Source: JACRAO01 sp964490895 (GTDB lineage: Bacteria; Bdellovibrionota; UBA1018). Taken from it: a stretch of 35,119 nucleotides of DNA. The translations under genes and the position numbers were made by a program. Below the pieces are notes generated by a model, which had not been told where the DNA came from, made no database searches, and saw nothing but the letters and a program-made list of their open reading frames with translations. Positions within the stretch are counted from its first letter, which is position 1. Every line of letters starts with the position of its first letter. Of the stretch, positions 7,162 to 15,483 are shown piece by piece. The DNA is taken from NCBI GenBank assembly GCA_964490895.1, contig CAZBEI010000022.1, positions 1 through 35,119 of the forward strand, read 5' to 3'.

Positions 7162-8043
7162 CTATTCCTCTAAATACGATTTTATCTTCTCGCCCATTCG
7201 TTCCAACTGCCCCCAAGCTTGCTCAAAATCAAAAGTGGAAAAATCCTGATCCCGCAGCACTGGACGCAAATTGGTTTCTAACTGCGCTTTAAATGCAGCC
7301 TTCCGCTCTGCTGATGTCTGAATTTGCCCATTCCCTGCAACTTGGAACTTTTTCCTTATAAGGGTCAGCCAGCCACTGTCTTTAAGAGGCATATGATCAT
7401 GGCGCAGGGCATGATCCAAATCATACAGATCTCTGATCGCTGCCTCTTTCCTGGTTAGGGCAGCTCTCACTTTCTCAGCGTAAGCCTCCCCTTTAGAAAG
7501 ACATGGAACATCAAAAAGTGGAACCAAAGGTGCCTCGGTGTAGGGATCTTGAACGAGTGTTGAAGCAGCCTTGAAAACAGGTTCATGGACTTTTTCACGC
7601 TGGCTAATCTCAACCAAAATGGATTCTGTTTTTTCAATCAGCACGGAATCATAAATAACGATTGCATTATACTGCATCGACTTGTTGCTTCCGGCCAGTG
7701 GCTTCTCAAGCCGAACCCCATGAACACTGCTGGGAAGCGCTGAAACGATTGCCTTCAACAGCTTTGCATTTTTACTACGCTCACCTCGGGTGGTTTTAGA
7801 ATCGGTTGAGATAGTAAAATCCAAATCTTCACTCAACCGATAAAACCCAGCATACACCTTATTCAACAGTGTCCCACCTTTGAAAACAAGACCTGTCCGT
7901 TCCTTCACCAACTCCCTCAAAACAAGCGAACAATAATAATCCTTCTCAATAAGACGGGCTGAAAATCCAGTTTTACCCTCGATAAATCGAATTGAATCCC
8001 TAAATGAATTGCGATCCTGATGAGGCATCAACGTATTAGACAT
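7162..8043 (-). CDS. abiEii: AbiEii toxin, nucleotidyltransferase of a type IV toxin-antitoxin system
   Basis: 293 residues, the usual length for AbiEii. The nucleotidyltransferase core is intact: KGGTLL (55-60) and LSEDLDF (71-76) give the G-S/T and D-x-D pattern of the active site; further on, CLSKGEAYAEKVRAAL and IRDLYDLDH match the conserved C-terminal Lys and Asp motifs. In studied AbiE systems this protein is a nucleotidyltransferase toxin counteracted by AbiEi, causing growth arrest and protection from phage. It overlaps abiEi by 8 nt (8036-8043), so the two are translated together. A terminator-like hairpin follows. Confidence 0.9.
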   Translation of the reverse strand: MSNTLMPHQDRNSFRDSIRFIEGKTGFSARLIEKDYYCSLVLRELVKERTGLVFKGGTLLNKVYAGFYRLSEDLDFTISTDSKTTRGERSKNAKLLKAIVSALPSSVHGVRLEKPLAGSNKSMQYNAIVIYDSVLIEKTESILVEISQREKVHEPVFKAASTLVQDPYTEAPLVPLFDVPCLSKGEAYAEKVRAALTRKEAAIRDLYDLDHALRHDHMPLKDSGWLTLIRKKFQVAGNGQIQTSAERKAAFKAQLETNLRPVLRDQDFSTFDFEQAWGQLERMGEKIKSYLEE

Positions 8044-8839
8044 TGAGAATCAACCCCCATTTTGCATTGATTTTACCACGTGCCTTCTGAGTGGGATCAA
8101 GCGGGACAAAAGCTCTTTTTTTCTGAATTATTTTCGTGATTCTATCTAAATACTTCTTAGGGCATTTTACCTTTTCCAGAACGTATCCCACACGCTTCAT
8201 TACAGATACATTCCCAAGCTGAAGCAGAATTTTTATAAATTCATCCATGAATTTCTTATCGTTTGCTTTCTCGCTGAGCCAGCCAAACGACCGAGACAAG
8301 GTTCCAAATTTTTCAGCATCATAAATCGCATCGAATATGGCACGTGGAACCGAACTAAACTTTACTACCAATTCACCCTCACGCTCTTTGACCCGAAAAC
8401 ATTGCGTGAATCCCAAGCGGCTTGCGTTCACTTTAATAAAACGGTAGTTCTGCCCTGCAATCCTCTTTAGCCCTGACAGTTTGTCGTTATAAATGTCAAG
8501 TTGGTTTGGAATTTGAGTATCCAGTCCATACGAATTGAAAACGGTGAGACCACTGATCTGATAATCCTTAGCCTTCATTGCCTTCATGAGAGTATCGACA
8601 ACTAAGTACCCCGATGGTGTAAATACTCCTCCTGGCGGGAGCGTTTTGGGGGCTAGATAAAGTCCTCGCATCAGTTTTGCGATGACTCGCTTCTTAGATA
8701 GTTGAGCAAGGAGCCTCGCCTCCTGCTGAGTACTTAAACGTAGGGCAGTCACCAAGTCGCCCGTCCTGACAACAGCAATATTCCTGTTCTGCACCCATGA
8801 TAAAAACTTGACTTCTATTGATCCGTACCGTTCTGACAT
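8036..8839 (-). CDS. abiEi: AbiEi antitoxin and transcriptional repressor
   Basis: 267 residues. The N-terminal winged-helix region (about 10-65, with VRTGDLVTAL and KRVIAKLMRGLYL) is the AbiEi antitoxin domain, which binds operator DNA in studied systems; the C-terminal part is the antitoxin domain (VKFSSVPRAIFDAIYD typical). It is the first gene of a two-gene operon with abiEii. The ATG at 8839 lies 7 nt from a TAAAAT box and has no ribosome binding site, suggesting a leaderless transcript. The 267-residue length fits the family. Confidence 0.88.
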   Translation of the reverse strand: MSERYGSIEVKFLSWVQNRNIAVVRTGDLVTALRLSTQQEARLLAQLSKKRVIAKLMRGLYLAPKTLPPGGVFTPSGYLVVDTLMKAMKAKDYQISGLTVFNSYGLDTQIPNQLDIYNDKLSGLKRIAGQNYRFIKVNASRLGFTQCFRVKEREGELVVKFSSVPRAIFDAIYDAEKFGTLSRSFGWLSEKANDKKFMDEFIKILLQLGNVSVMKRVGYVLEKVKCPKKYLDRITKIIQKKRAFVPLDPTQKARGKINAKWGLILNV

Positions 8840-8874
8840 ATGTTCTATTTTACTCTATTGCGGTCAGAAGGCAA
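8831..8874 (-). promoter_or_regulatory. Candidate promoter and autoregulatory operator of the abiE operon
   Basis: On the minus strand TTGCCT (8874-8869), a 16-nt spacer and TAAAAT (8852-8847) form a plausible sigma-70 promoter whose start point falls at the ATG (8839). A 7-bp inverted repeat, TTCTGAC at 8831-8837 and GTCAGAA at 8863-8869, brackets the -10 region. AbiEi repressors are known to bind inverted repeats in their own promoter, so this is the obvious candidate site. Confidence 0.45.
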
Positions 8875-8907
8875 TAGCCCGAAATACCATAAGCTATTGT
8901 TTTCTAG

Positions 8908-9081
8908 CACAGATCCATTTTAACTAAAAAGCCGATACCTTCATCAAATAAATATATCCCTAATGAATTCTCTCAGGACTCACCTTATTGTGGACAATGT
9001 GGAGATGTTTTGTCTGGAAAACCTGCCCAGATATTGGGCATCGACCACCACAATGACTCTCATCAATGGTGCAAAAGCTGA
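8908..9081 (+). pseudogene. HNH/zinc-ribbon-like gene remnant
   Basis: The + strand frame between TAG (8905-8907) and TGA (9079-9081) reads KKPIPSSNKYIPNEF, then PYCGQCGDVLSG, then GIDHHNDSHQWCKS. The Cys-x2-Cys, the IDHH and the WCKS resemble an HNH endonuclease zinc-ribbon core. There is no start codon with a ribosome binding site, and the reading stops where the second Cys pair should complete. It lies in the 305-base gap between abiEi and tRNA-Asp, which otherwise holds only the abiE promoter. I treat it as a decayed fragment; the similarity is short. Confidence 0.4.
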
Positions 9082-9144
9082 AGTATATTACCAAGGGGGG
9101 TAGAGGACGAATCACCCAGACCCTGAAGTAGTGGATTTATGATG

Positions 9145-9218
9145 CGGGAGCGGAGGGACTCGAACCCTCGACCTCTGCCGTGACAGGGCAGCGTTGTAAC
9201 CAACTCAACTACGCCCCC
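9145..9218 (-). tRNA. tRNA-Asp (anticodon GTC)
   Basis: A 74-nt cloverleaf on the minus strand: acceptor GGGGGCG with CGCTCCC, D arm GTTG...CAAC, anticodon stem CTGCC/GGCAG with loop CTGTCAC (anticodon GTC), T arm GAGGG TTCGAGT CCCTC. The discriminator base is G, as expected for aspartate tRNA. CCA is not encoded. Confidence 0.95.
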
Positions 9219-9294
9219 GAATTTTGGGTGTTAGATAATGAACTAATCTAGCCTACTTGTGATGTCAATGATGGAAACTTCTTTGGTAGACCTA

Positions 9295-10179
9295 TTATCC
9301 CACCACTGGCCATTTTCTCTTGGCGTACTCCTCATCATGAACCTTTTGCATGGCTCCTAAAATATGGTCATAAATATTTTGTAAATTGACCTCTTCACTT
9401 AATAAGGGATTGAGCATTCCAACCACATCAATGGCGGGCAAAACCCTAAAAGTCATTTTAGAAGGCATGGGCACAAAGATAGACAAAAACGCCATGGGCG
9501 CAATCATCAACGGAAAAAACGTAAATGCACCCGAAACCATGCACCACATAAAAAATAGTGACCGAAAAGTAATGGGCACCCCATGAAGTCGAAACTTCTC
9601 TTTTAACCCTAATTTTTCAGCGATTTCTTCGCCTCTGTGCAAAATCACATAGCTCTCATGAGCCCCTACGCTGACAATAGGCACAATCGGGACCTTGGCT
9701 TTCAAAGCCAGTCTAATAAACCCCTTGCGTCCATAAAAATCTATTTTCTTTCTATCTTTATAAGGTCTAAAAGACTCTTTTTCTCCTCCCGGGTAGACTA
9801 AAAGCGAATAATCACGAGCCAAAGCTTCGTAAGCCAGTTCAGGATCCGCTGGCACGGCTCCAATCCGAGGAGTGAGCCAACGGAACAATGGATTATTCAG
9901 AGCAATCCCATGGGCTAAACCCAAAGCTCGTTTCGAGAGTCCATACCTTTTCCACCATGCATGAAATAGCATGAGCACTTCGAATGTGAGCAATCCATTG
10001 TGATTGCCAACAAAGAGGGCTTTTCTCTCCGGAATGTTTTCCCAACCCGAAAAATCGCACCTGAAATAATGCTGGTAGAGTCCTTCTAAAAATGGTGAAA
10101 TTTTTTCTGCAAACTCAGGGTCAACCCTGCCCAGATCCCGAAATAAACGCCTCTTTTGTGGAGCAGTAACAGTGAGCAT
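9295..10179 (-). CDS. Lysophospholipid/glycerolipid acyltransferase (PlsC/DGAT2-like)
   Basis: 294 residues. The acyltransferase signature starts with GNHNGLLTFE (residues 58-67; His60 is the catalytic base), followed by GLAHGIALNNPLFRWL, IGAVPADPE, LLVYPGGEKESF (126-137) and GFIRLALKAKVPIVPIV. This block order is that of the DGAT2/hemolysin-like branch of acyltransferases, which act at the cytoplasmic membrane on glycerolipids. A hydrophobic segment near 207-235 (FFMWCMVSGAF, FFPLMIAPMAFL) is a likely membrane anchor. It lies 51 nt downstream of prfB on the same strand. The acyl acceptor cannot be told from sequence. Confidence 0.85.
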   Translation of the reverse strand: MLTVTAPQKRRLFRDLGRVDPEFAEKISPFLEGLYQHYFRCDFSGWENIPERKALFVGNHNGLLTFEVLMLFHAWWKRYGLSKRALGLAHGIALNNPLFRWLTPRIGAVPADPELAYEALARDYSLLVYPGGEKESFRPYKDRKKIDFYGRKGFIRLALKAKVPIVPIVSVGAHESYVILHRGEEIAEKLGLKEKFRLHGVPITFRSLFFMWCMVSGAFTFFPLMIAPMAFLSIFVPMPSKMTFRVLPAIDVVGMLNPLLSEEVNLQNIYDHILGAMQKVHDEEYAKRKWPVVG

Positions 10180-10230
10180 GACTCGACCCCTCTACGACTT
10201 TAGACTCTCTGTGTAATGAATTATGTGCAG

Positions 10231-11392
10231 CTAGTCAAGCTCTTCGCCAGTGCTCCTGGCCCACTGGCCTGTAATCCGACATTTTAGGTAAGCTTTAATA
10301 AAATCATCCAACTCACCATCCAGGGCCCCATCAGCTGCAGGCGTCAAGCAGCCCGTCCGATGGTCTTTGACCATCCTGTAAGGGTGTAAAACATAGGACC
10401 TAATTTGGGACCCCCAGGCGATCTCTTTTTTAGATTCTTCGATGACTGCCTGTTTTTTTCGCTCTTCTTCCAGATATCTTTCATACATACGGGAGCGCAA
10501 AACCTTCATAGCGAGGTCTCGATTTTTGATCTGTGATCGCTCTTGCTGGCAAGTCACAACAATTCCAGTTTGAAAATGGGTGATTCTCACTGCAGAATCT
10601 GTCGTATTGACCCCCTGCCCACCTTTCCCGCCCGAACGGTAAACATCAACTCGAATATCACTGGGCAAGATAGTGACTTCAAAATCCTCATCAGCCTCCG
10701 GAGTCACAAACACGCTGGCAAACGAGGTGTGTCTCCTGGCATTGGAGTCAAAGGGAGAAATTCGCACCAAACGATGGACTCCTGCCTCTGATTTTAAGAG
10801 CCCATAGGCATAGGATCCAGAAACAGAGAGTGTGGCATTTTTGATGCCCGCTTCCTCGCCCGGAAGAGCATCTATCAATTCTATCTTAAACCCTTTTTTC
10901 TCTGCCCAACGCTGATACATGCGCAAAAGCATCTGAGCCCAATCTTGACTCTCTGTCCCCCCCGCTCCAGCATTGATGGTTAAAATGACATTTTTTGAGT
11001 CCGCCTCCTCCGAAAGCATTTTGCGAAACTCTGCTTCGTCAAAAAGCTGGGTTAATTTTGAAATGAGCCCACAGACTTCTTGAAATGTTTTTTCGTCTTT
11101 TTCTTCCTGCGAAAGTTCGAACAAAGTCTCGGCGTCTTGAAATTGGGTATCTAAGTGATAAAACTCTTTAGTCTGCTGTTCTAAAGCTGCCTTTTCTTTA
11201 GATAAAGTGCGTGCTTTTTTATTGTCTTTCCAAAACTCTTCGCCTGCCTCTAGAACGGCAATTTCTTGAATTCGTTTTAATTTTTTAGGTAAGTCAAAGC
11301 GAACCTCGTAAAAATTCGAGTTTTGCTTGGATTGAGCTCAGACGTTCTTGGATTTCTTTAGGCGTACCCACAGGTATATAAGATGGAGTCAT
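10231..11392 (-). CDS. prfB: Peptide chain release factor 2, expressed by programmed +1 frameshift
   Basis: Release factor 2 recognises UGA and UAA and triggers peptide release on the ribosome. The first 32 codons (ATG at 11392, MTPSYIPVG...) end at an in-frame TGA (11296-11294); shifting +1 at CTT-TGA-C continues as DLPKKLKRIQ into the main frame to the stop at 10231, giving 386 residues. The main part has GGTESQDWA, the stop-codon-recognising SPF tripeptide (about 212-214) and the GGQ peptidyl-release motif in GGKGGQGVNTTDSAVRITH (about 257-259). The length is slightly above the usual 365. It starts 2 nt after ybeY ends, on the same strand. The frameshift gives the usual RF2 autoregulation: low RF2 favours the shift. 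Confidence 0.95.
11293..11307 (-). promoter_or_regulatory. Programmed +1 frameshift site of prfB
   Basis: The minus strand reads GAGGTTCGCTTTGAC: an internal Shine-Dalgarno-like GAGGT, a 3-nt spacer, the slippery CTT and the in-frame TGA followed by C. The 3-nt spacing and CTT TGA C match the E. coli prfB site. Confidence 0.92.
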
Positions 11393-11394
11393 TT

Positions 11395-11841
11395 TTAAGA
11401 GATACCTGATTTTGAGCGGTCGATCAAGCCCGGAATGCCCCCCAATAGGATTTTTTCCCATTTCCTCATCTCCACGGCATCTTTTTTATTCTTTTCATGC
11501 TCGAATCCTAGCAGGTGCAAAATCCCGTGGACCAATAATATTTTGAATTCACTCGAAACCAAGTGCCCGTGCTCTTTAGCTTGCTTTTTGAGTTGGCTCT
11601 CACAAATAACGAGCTCCCCTAAAAATCCCTTTTTAAAGATAAAAGGCGGGGCTTGAAAACTCAAAATGTCTGTGACCCCCATTTTATTCAAAAAAAGTTG
11701 ATTGAGCTTTCTCATTTTAGAAGATGAAATAAGAGAAACTTCCACTTGCCATTTTTTCATTGGCGGCCCCTTTTTAAATAGGTACGGATGGCTTTGAATT
11801 CTTTTTAAAGTTTGTTTGGCACAATCTCTGGTGAATTGCAT
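11395..11841 (-). CDS. ybeY: Endoribonuclease YbeY (rRNA maturation)
   Basis: 148 residues, the usual length. The metal site HGILHLLGFEH (residues 105-115) is the H-x3-H-x5-H zinc motif of YbeY, a single-strand endoribonuclease needed for 16S rRNA 3'-end maturation and 70S quality control. FLNKMGVTDILSF matches the conserved N/T-D-VLSF block. It is the first gene of the minus-strand ybeY-prfB pair and is divergent from mazG, 25 nt from the ATG chosen there. The start is likely ATG 11841; the best ribosome-binding sequence (AAGGTG) is about 13 nt away. Confidence 0.9.
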   Translation of the reverse strand: MQFTRDCAKQTLKRIQSHPYLFKKGPPMKKWQVEVSLISSSKMRKLNQLFLNKMGVTDILSFQAPPFIFKKGFLGELVICESQLKKQAKEHGHLVSSEFKILLVHGILHLLGFEHEKNKKDAVEMRKWEKILLGGIPGLIDRSKSGIS

Positions 11842-11866
11842 GCGAGCATGTTATCACCTTTTTCGT

Positions 11867-12691
11867 ATGTCCAAGTCAAAAGCAAACCAAAATTCGCTCT
11901 TAAATCTCATTAAAACAGTCCAAAAATTGCGCGCCCCAAAAGGCTGCCCATGGGACAGGGCACAGACACACCAAAGCTTAAGGCAATACTTGATCGAAGA
12001 GACCTACGAAGTCATTGATGTGCTAGATCAACTGGACTCACAGAAAAAATTAAAAAACAAAACCCTACGCAATGCATTTTTAGAAGAATTAGGGGATTTG
12101 CTCATGCAGGTTCTCTTACACGCCGAAATGGCCCAGGAACAAAAAGCCTTTAATATTTTTGAAGTGGCGAAATGCTTAGACGAAAAACTCATCCGAAGGC
12201 ACCCCCATGTCTTTGGAACCGCGAAAGCGAAAAATGAAGACGAAGCGTTTCAAAACTGGGAAAAACAAAAAGCCAAGGAAAAAAAACCTCAAACCAGCAT
12301 CTTAGCAGGACTCCCCAAGCACCTCCCCTCTCTCCAAAAGGCTTCTCGGATCATCGAAAAAGTGACAAAGGTAGGATTTCAGTGGAAAGATTTAAAGGGG
12401 CCATTAAAAAAGGTGGACGAAGAACTCAGGGAACTCAAAAAAGAACTCCTCACAAAGGCAAACACTTCTCGCATCGAAGCAGAGTTTGGAGATTTGCTCT
12501 TTACTCTTTGTAATTTAGCGAGTTTCCTTAAAATAGACCCAGAAGCTGCGCTGAGGGGAACTCTAAAGAAATTCGAAAAACGATTCTCTTTTGTCGAAAA
12601 AAAATTAACCGTTCTAGGGAAAAAACCTGAGGACTCCAATCTCAAAGAAATGGATCGGTATTGGAATGAGGCAAAATCTTATGTTGGGTAA
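11867..12691 (+). CDS. mazG: Nucleoside triphosphate pyrophosphohydrolase MazG
   Basis: 274 residues from ATG 11867. Start chosen because it gives the family's usual N-terminus (about 20 residues before LRAPKGCPWDRAQTHQSLR) and avoids overlap with ybeY; in-frame ATGs at 11816 and 11840 lie inside ybeY. Two MazG-fold halves: the first has EETYEVIDVLD and EELGDLLMQVLLHAEMA (the E-E-x2-E...E-x2-D magnesium motif) and RRHPHVFG; the second has EFGDLLFTLCNLASFLKID. It hydrolyses (d)NTPs to NMP and pyrophosphate and can lower (p)ppGpp-linked stress signals. Overlaps coaE by 26 nt. Confidence 0.92.
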   Translation: MSKSKANQNSLLNLIKTVQKLRAPKGCPWDRAQTHQSLRQYLIEETYEVIDVLDQLDSQKKLKNKTLRNAFLEELGDLLMQVLLHAEMAQEQKAFNIFEVAKCLDEKLIRRHPHVFGTAKAKNEDEAFQNWEKQKAKEKKPQTSILAGLPKHLPSLQKASRIIEKVTKVGFQWKDLKGPLKKVDEELRELKKELLTKANTSRIEAEFGDLLFTLCNLASFLKIDPEAALRGTLKKFEKRFSFVEKKLTVLGKKPEDSNLKEMDRYWNEAKSYVG

Positions 12692-13316
12692 AGCGGGGAT
12701 ACTCTCGACTGACAACAGGGATCAATCTCAAAATTACCGAGTTTTTGGATTGACCGGTGGAGTGGCCTCAGGGAAAAGCACGGTGGCTCGTTTTTTTAGG
12801 GATCAAGGCTTCAGTGTCATTGACGCAGATGAGTTAACCCATTCTCTTTCTCAGCCTGGAGGCTTAGGCTACGAAGCCATTATCCGTCGCTTTGGAACTT
12901 CGGACCGCAACCTGCTTAGAAAAATGGTTTTTAATGACCCTAGAGCCAGACAAGACTTAGAAGCCATCTTACATCCTCTTATCCAAACTGAGAGCTTAAG
13001 GCTCATGCAAGAAGAAGCTAAAAAAACTCCAAACCCTACCCTGATCTACGAGGCTGCTTTGATTGTAGAAAAAAACAGAGCCTCTGAGTTCGAAGGTGTA
13101 ATTGTAGTCGAAGCTCCAAAAGAAATCCGAAAAAAAAGACTGATGACTCGAAATGAGATGGATGAAAAAGCTGCCGATAAAATTTTTGAAGCTCAGACCT
13201 CAGACGAAGAACGACGCAAGGTGGCTACTTTTATTTTGGATAACTCAGGGAGCTTAGGAGAATTAGAGAAACAGGTCAAAGGATTGATCCTAAAATTATC
13301 AAGCAGCCCACTTTAG
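12666..13316 (+). CDS. coaE: Dephospho-CoA kinase
   Basis: 216 residues. P-loop GGVASGKST (31-39), VIDADELTHSLSQPG, the Arg/His-rich LEAILHPLI and LIYEAALIVEKNRASEFEGVIVVEAP match CoaE, which phosphorylates dephospho-CoA in the last step of coenzyme A synthesis. The N-terminus before the P-loop is about 20 residues longer than usual because the gene starts inside mazG; ATG 12681 is an alternative start. Overlap with mazG (12666-12691) indicates one operon. Confidence 0.92.
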   Translation: MRQNLMLGKAGILSTDNRDQSQNYRVFGLTGGVASGKSTVARFFRDQGFSVIDADELTHSLSQPGGLGYEAIIRRFGTSDRNLLRKMVFNDPRARQDLEAILHPLIQTESLRLMQEEAKKTPNPTLIYEAALIVEKNRASEFEGVIVVEAPKEIRKKRLMTRNEMDEKAADKIFEAQTSDEERRKVATFILDNSGSLGELEKQVKGLILKLSSSPL

Positions 13317-13471
13317 GTTAATTCCTTTTTCATAAAACAGGATCTCCCTAATGAAACTCACAAAAACAACGAACAACAACAAAGACCCTTTTTGTCAAGA
13401 TTATAAAATTCTCTTTCTTTACAATTGCCTAACCAGGACTTACTCTTTTATAAACTATAAGGAGCACTCTT

Positions 13472-14296
13472 GTGAAAATACTAAAATTACTAACCCCCAT
13501 CATTGCCACCTCTGTTTTATCGGGCTGTCTTAACGTCTTTAGCCCTATAGATAAACCCAGTGGAGACGCCCAACTCAAATCTGCTGCACGAGCTTGTTTT
13601 GATCAGGGCGATCTAGACTGTGCTAAAAACTTTTATGGAAAAATCACGGGCACTTCTGATGCTGAATTTGCCAATGCTGAAATAGCTTTTTCTCAGCTTG
13701 AGCAAAATGGAGTCTCGATGGGAACTTTTATAGAAGTTTTAGGAGGGGGACAACTTGATAAAGCTTTGGGATCTATGACTAAAAAATTAAAAGCAAATGC
13801 AGGAGTTACTTTAAGACTGGCCTTTTTGGACGCCTATAAAAAAGTGTTCTCCATCTCAGAAAATATAGAATTGAAAGGCCTGGTGAGGTTTGCAACTGCT
13901 TTTCCACTCGCTGCTGAAATCTTAGCAGAAAATACAGATGCAGATGGCGTTTTGAGAAAATCAGATCTAGCAAAAACCCCAGCGAGTTGTGCCACCACAC
14001 AAAACTGTATTATCAATGCCAATTGCAGTCAACCCAGCGGGAAAAAATTGGCGATAGGAAGCCTAAAAAAAATTGTAAAAGCAGAAGACGCCACAGCAGA
14101 TTATACGGGTGATCCCACATTAGGGATGTTTCAAGGAGCCATGGACGCCATTTTACAGGCTATAGACACGGAACTTCTGGCCACTGGAAAATTTCAGACA
14201 GGCACAGGAGACCTTGTAAAGACTTTTAATACGTTTTTTTCCCAGGGCAACCTCTGTTACCGCGCTGTGCTCATCAATAACGGAATCGGAGAATGA
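13472..14296 (+). CDS. Lipoprotein of unknown function
   Basis: 274 residues from a GTG at 13472; AAGGAG at 13459-13464 (7-nt spacing) decides the start. Signal peptide MKILKLLTPIIATSVLSGC with lipobox LSGC and Cys19 as the lipidated residue. No Asp follows the Cys, so outer-membrane sorting by Lol is likely. The start of the mature part (ARACFDQGDLDCAKNFYGKI) looks like a TPR-type helix pair; more Cys residues occur later (ASCATTQNC, NANCSQ). No family is recognised. Its stop overlaps the ATG of the next gene (ATGA), so the two are coupled and probably act together in the outer membrane. Confidence 0.82.
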   Translation: MKILKLLTPIIATSVLSGCLNVFSPIDKPSGDAQLKSAARACFDQGDLDCAKNFYGKITGTSDAEFANAEIAFSQLEQNGVSMGTFIEVLGGGQLDKALGSMTKKLKANAGVTLRLAFLDAYKKVFSISENIELKGLVRFATAFPLAAEILAENTDADGVLRKSDLAKTPASCATTQNCIINANCSQPSGKKLAIGSLKKIVKAEDATADYTGDPTLGMFQGAMDAILQAIDTELLATGKFQTGTGDLVKTFNTFFSQGNLCYRAVLINNGIGE

Positions 14297-15417
14297 CCAT
14301 GATTAAACATGCAATCTACGTTGCCATTGCGTTTTGTCTCGCTGCTTTATTTTTACTCCGTCATTCTTTTGCTTTGGAAAACATCATCCGCCCTTATCAG
14401 GGCGTGAGATCGAGCGGCATGGGCGGAGTGAAACTCACGACAGGATTTTATGAAGAAAACTTTTGGGGAAATCCAGCGCGTGCCACTGCAAACCCGGAGA
14501 GAAAAATTCAACTCTTTGACTTATCTTTAGAAACTACTTTTACGACAATAAAAAATATCTCTTCGATCATTGGAGGAAGTGGAGGCAGCGACCTTCTCGG
14601 CAAACTCTCCTCTGTCACTGGAAAAAACAATCACGTCAGAACACAGATTACTTTTCCTGGAATTTATGTCCCGCTCGAAAAAATGAGCTACGCGCTTGCC
14701 ATCCAAGTGGCCACACAAGCTGACATCGATATTAGAAAAAGCTATTCTATTGATCCTGGATTTGTAACCGATGTGGGACCTTCGTTTACAGTGGCAAGAA
14801 AGTTTTTAGAGGGAGACGAGCTCTCTGTGGGACTGACAGCACACCTCACCTATCGCATTTCCTCCAAAGAAGGTTATTCGTTTGTTGATTTCATCAAAGG
14901 AAAATCTCTCAGCCCCACCCAAAATGGCGGCGAGGGTACACAATTAGACTTTGATCTCGGTGGTACCTATCAATTGCCCTGGAAATGGAAAGAGTGGGAT
15001 TTTGGCACAAGCCTTGCCATCAATAACTTATTGGGTGGGAAATTTAGCAATATCAGTATTCACCCCTTAAATCTTGGTTCACTCCCAACTGCACAACCCA
15101 GAACTTTAGGCCTTGGCGTTGTGGCTCACAAAGAAGAAGTCTGGAAATTTTCTAACCTGGTCCTTGCACTTGAATTTACCGACATCGGAAATAACACCAA
15201 CGGAAGTCTTTGGCGCACCATCCACATCGGGAGTGAAACACACTTTGGAGTCTTAGCTCCACGACTCGGAATCAACCAAGGCTATTTGTGTTTAGGCTTT
15301 GGGGTCCAATTTAAAGCCTTTATTATGGATTTTGCGACCTATGGCGAAGAAATGAGCCTCAACGCGGGAGGCCTCGAAGACCGCAGATTTGCTCTTAGGT
15401 TTTTATTTCAGATATAA
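14293..15417 (+). CDS. Outer-membrane beta-barrel protein (PorV/FadL/UPF0164-like)
   Basis: 374 residues from ATG 14293 (alternative 14299), with a signal peptide (AIYVAIAFCLAALFLL...SFALE). The mature start GVRSSGMGGVKLTTG followed by NFWGNPA is the signature of PorV/UPF0164/TraF-type barrels. Alternating hydrophobic/polar strands run through the protein and it ends RFALRFLFQI, with an aromatic residue near the terminus as in barrel proteins. It is coupled by a 4-nt overlap to the lipoprotein gene upstream. A strong hairpin (15437-15471) follows. The substrate or partner is unknown. Confidence 0.82.
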   Translation: MTMIKHAIYVAIAFCLAALFLLRHSFALENIIRPYQGVRSSGMGGVKLTTGFYEENFWGNPARATANPERKIQLFDLSLETTFTTIKNISSIIGGSGGSDLLGKLSSVTGKNNHVRTQITFPGIYVPLEKMSYALAIQVATQADIDIRKSYSIDPGFVTDVGPSFTVARKFLEGDELSVGLTAHLTYRISSKEGYSFVDFIKGKSLSPTQNGGEGTQLDFDLGGTYQLPWKWKEWDFGTSLAINNLLGGKFSNISIHPLNLGSLPTAQPRTLGLGVVAHKEEVWKFSNLVLALEFTDIGNNTNGSLWRTIHIGSETHFGVLAPRLGINQGYLCLGFGVQFKAFIMDFATYGEEMSLNAGGLEDRRFALRFLFQI

Positions 15418-15436
15418 AAATTTATCTTGAAAAATA

Positions 15437-15471
15437 CAACAAGGGAGGAGTTTTTTGCTCCTCCCTTGTTG
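15437..15471 (+). terminator. Strong hairpin between convergent genes
   Basis: A 14-bp perfect stem, 15437-15450 (CAACAAGGGAGGAG) with 15458-15471, closes a 7-nt loop. It sits 20 nt after the outer-membrane gene and 13 nt before the end of the convergent HAD gene, so it probably ends both transcripts. The following T tract is short (GCTTTAGTTT), so the + strand call is slightly weakened. Confidence 0.8.
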
Positions 15472-15483
15472 CTTTAGTTTGAG

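Noticed and set aside
5680..9218. The two tRNA genes as direct-repeat ends of one integrated element
   Set aside because: Their 3' ends differ in sequence and no integrase is present, so there is no att-site pair.
13425..13453. TTGCCT, 17 nt, TTATAA as promoter of the lipoprotein gene
   Set aside because: The start point would fall on the ribosome binding site (13459-13464), cutting it off, so it is doubtful despite good spacing.
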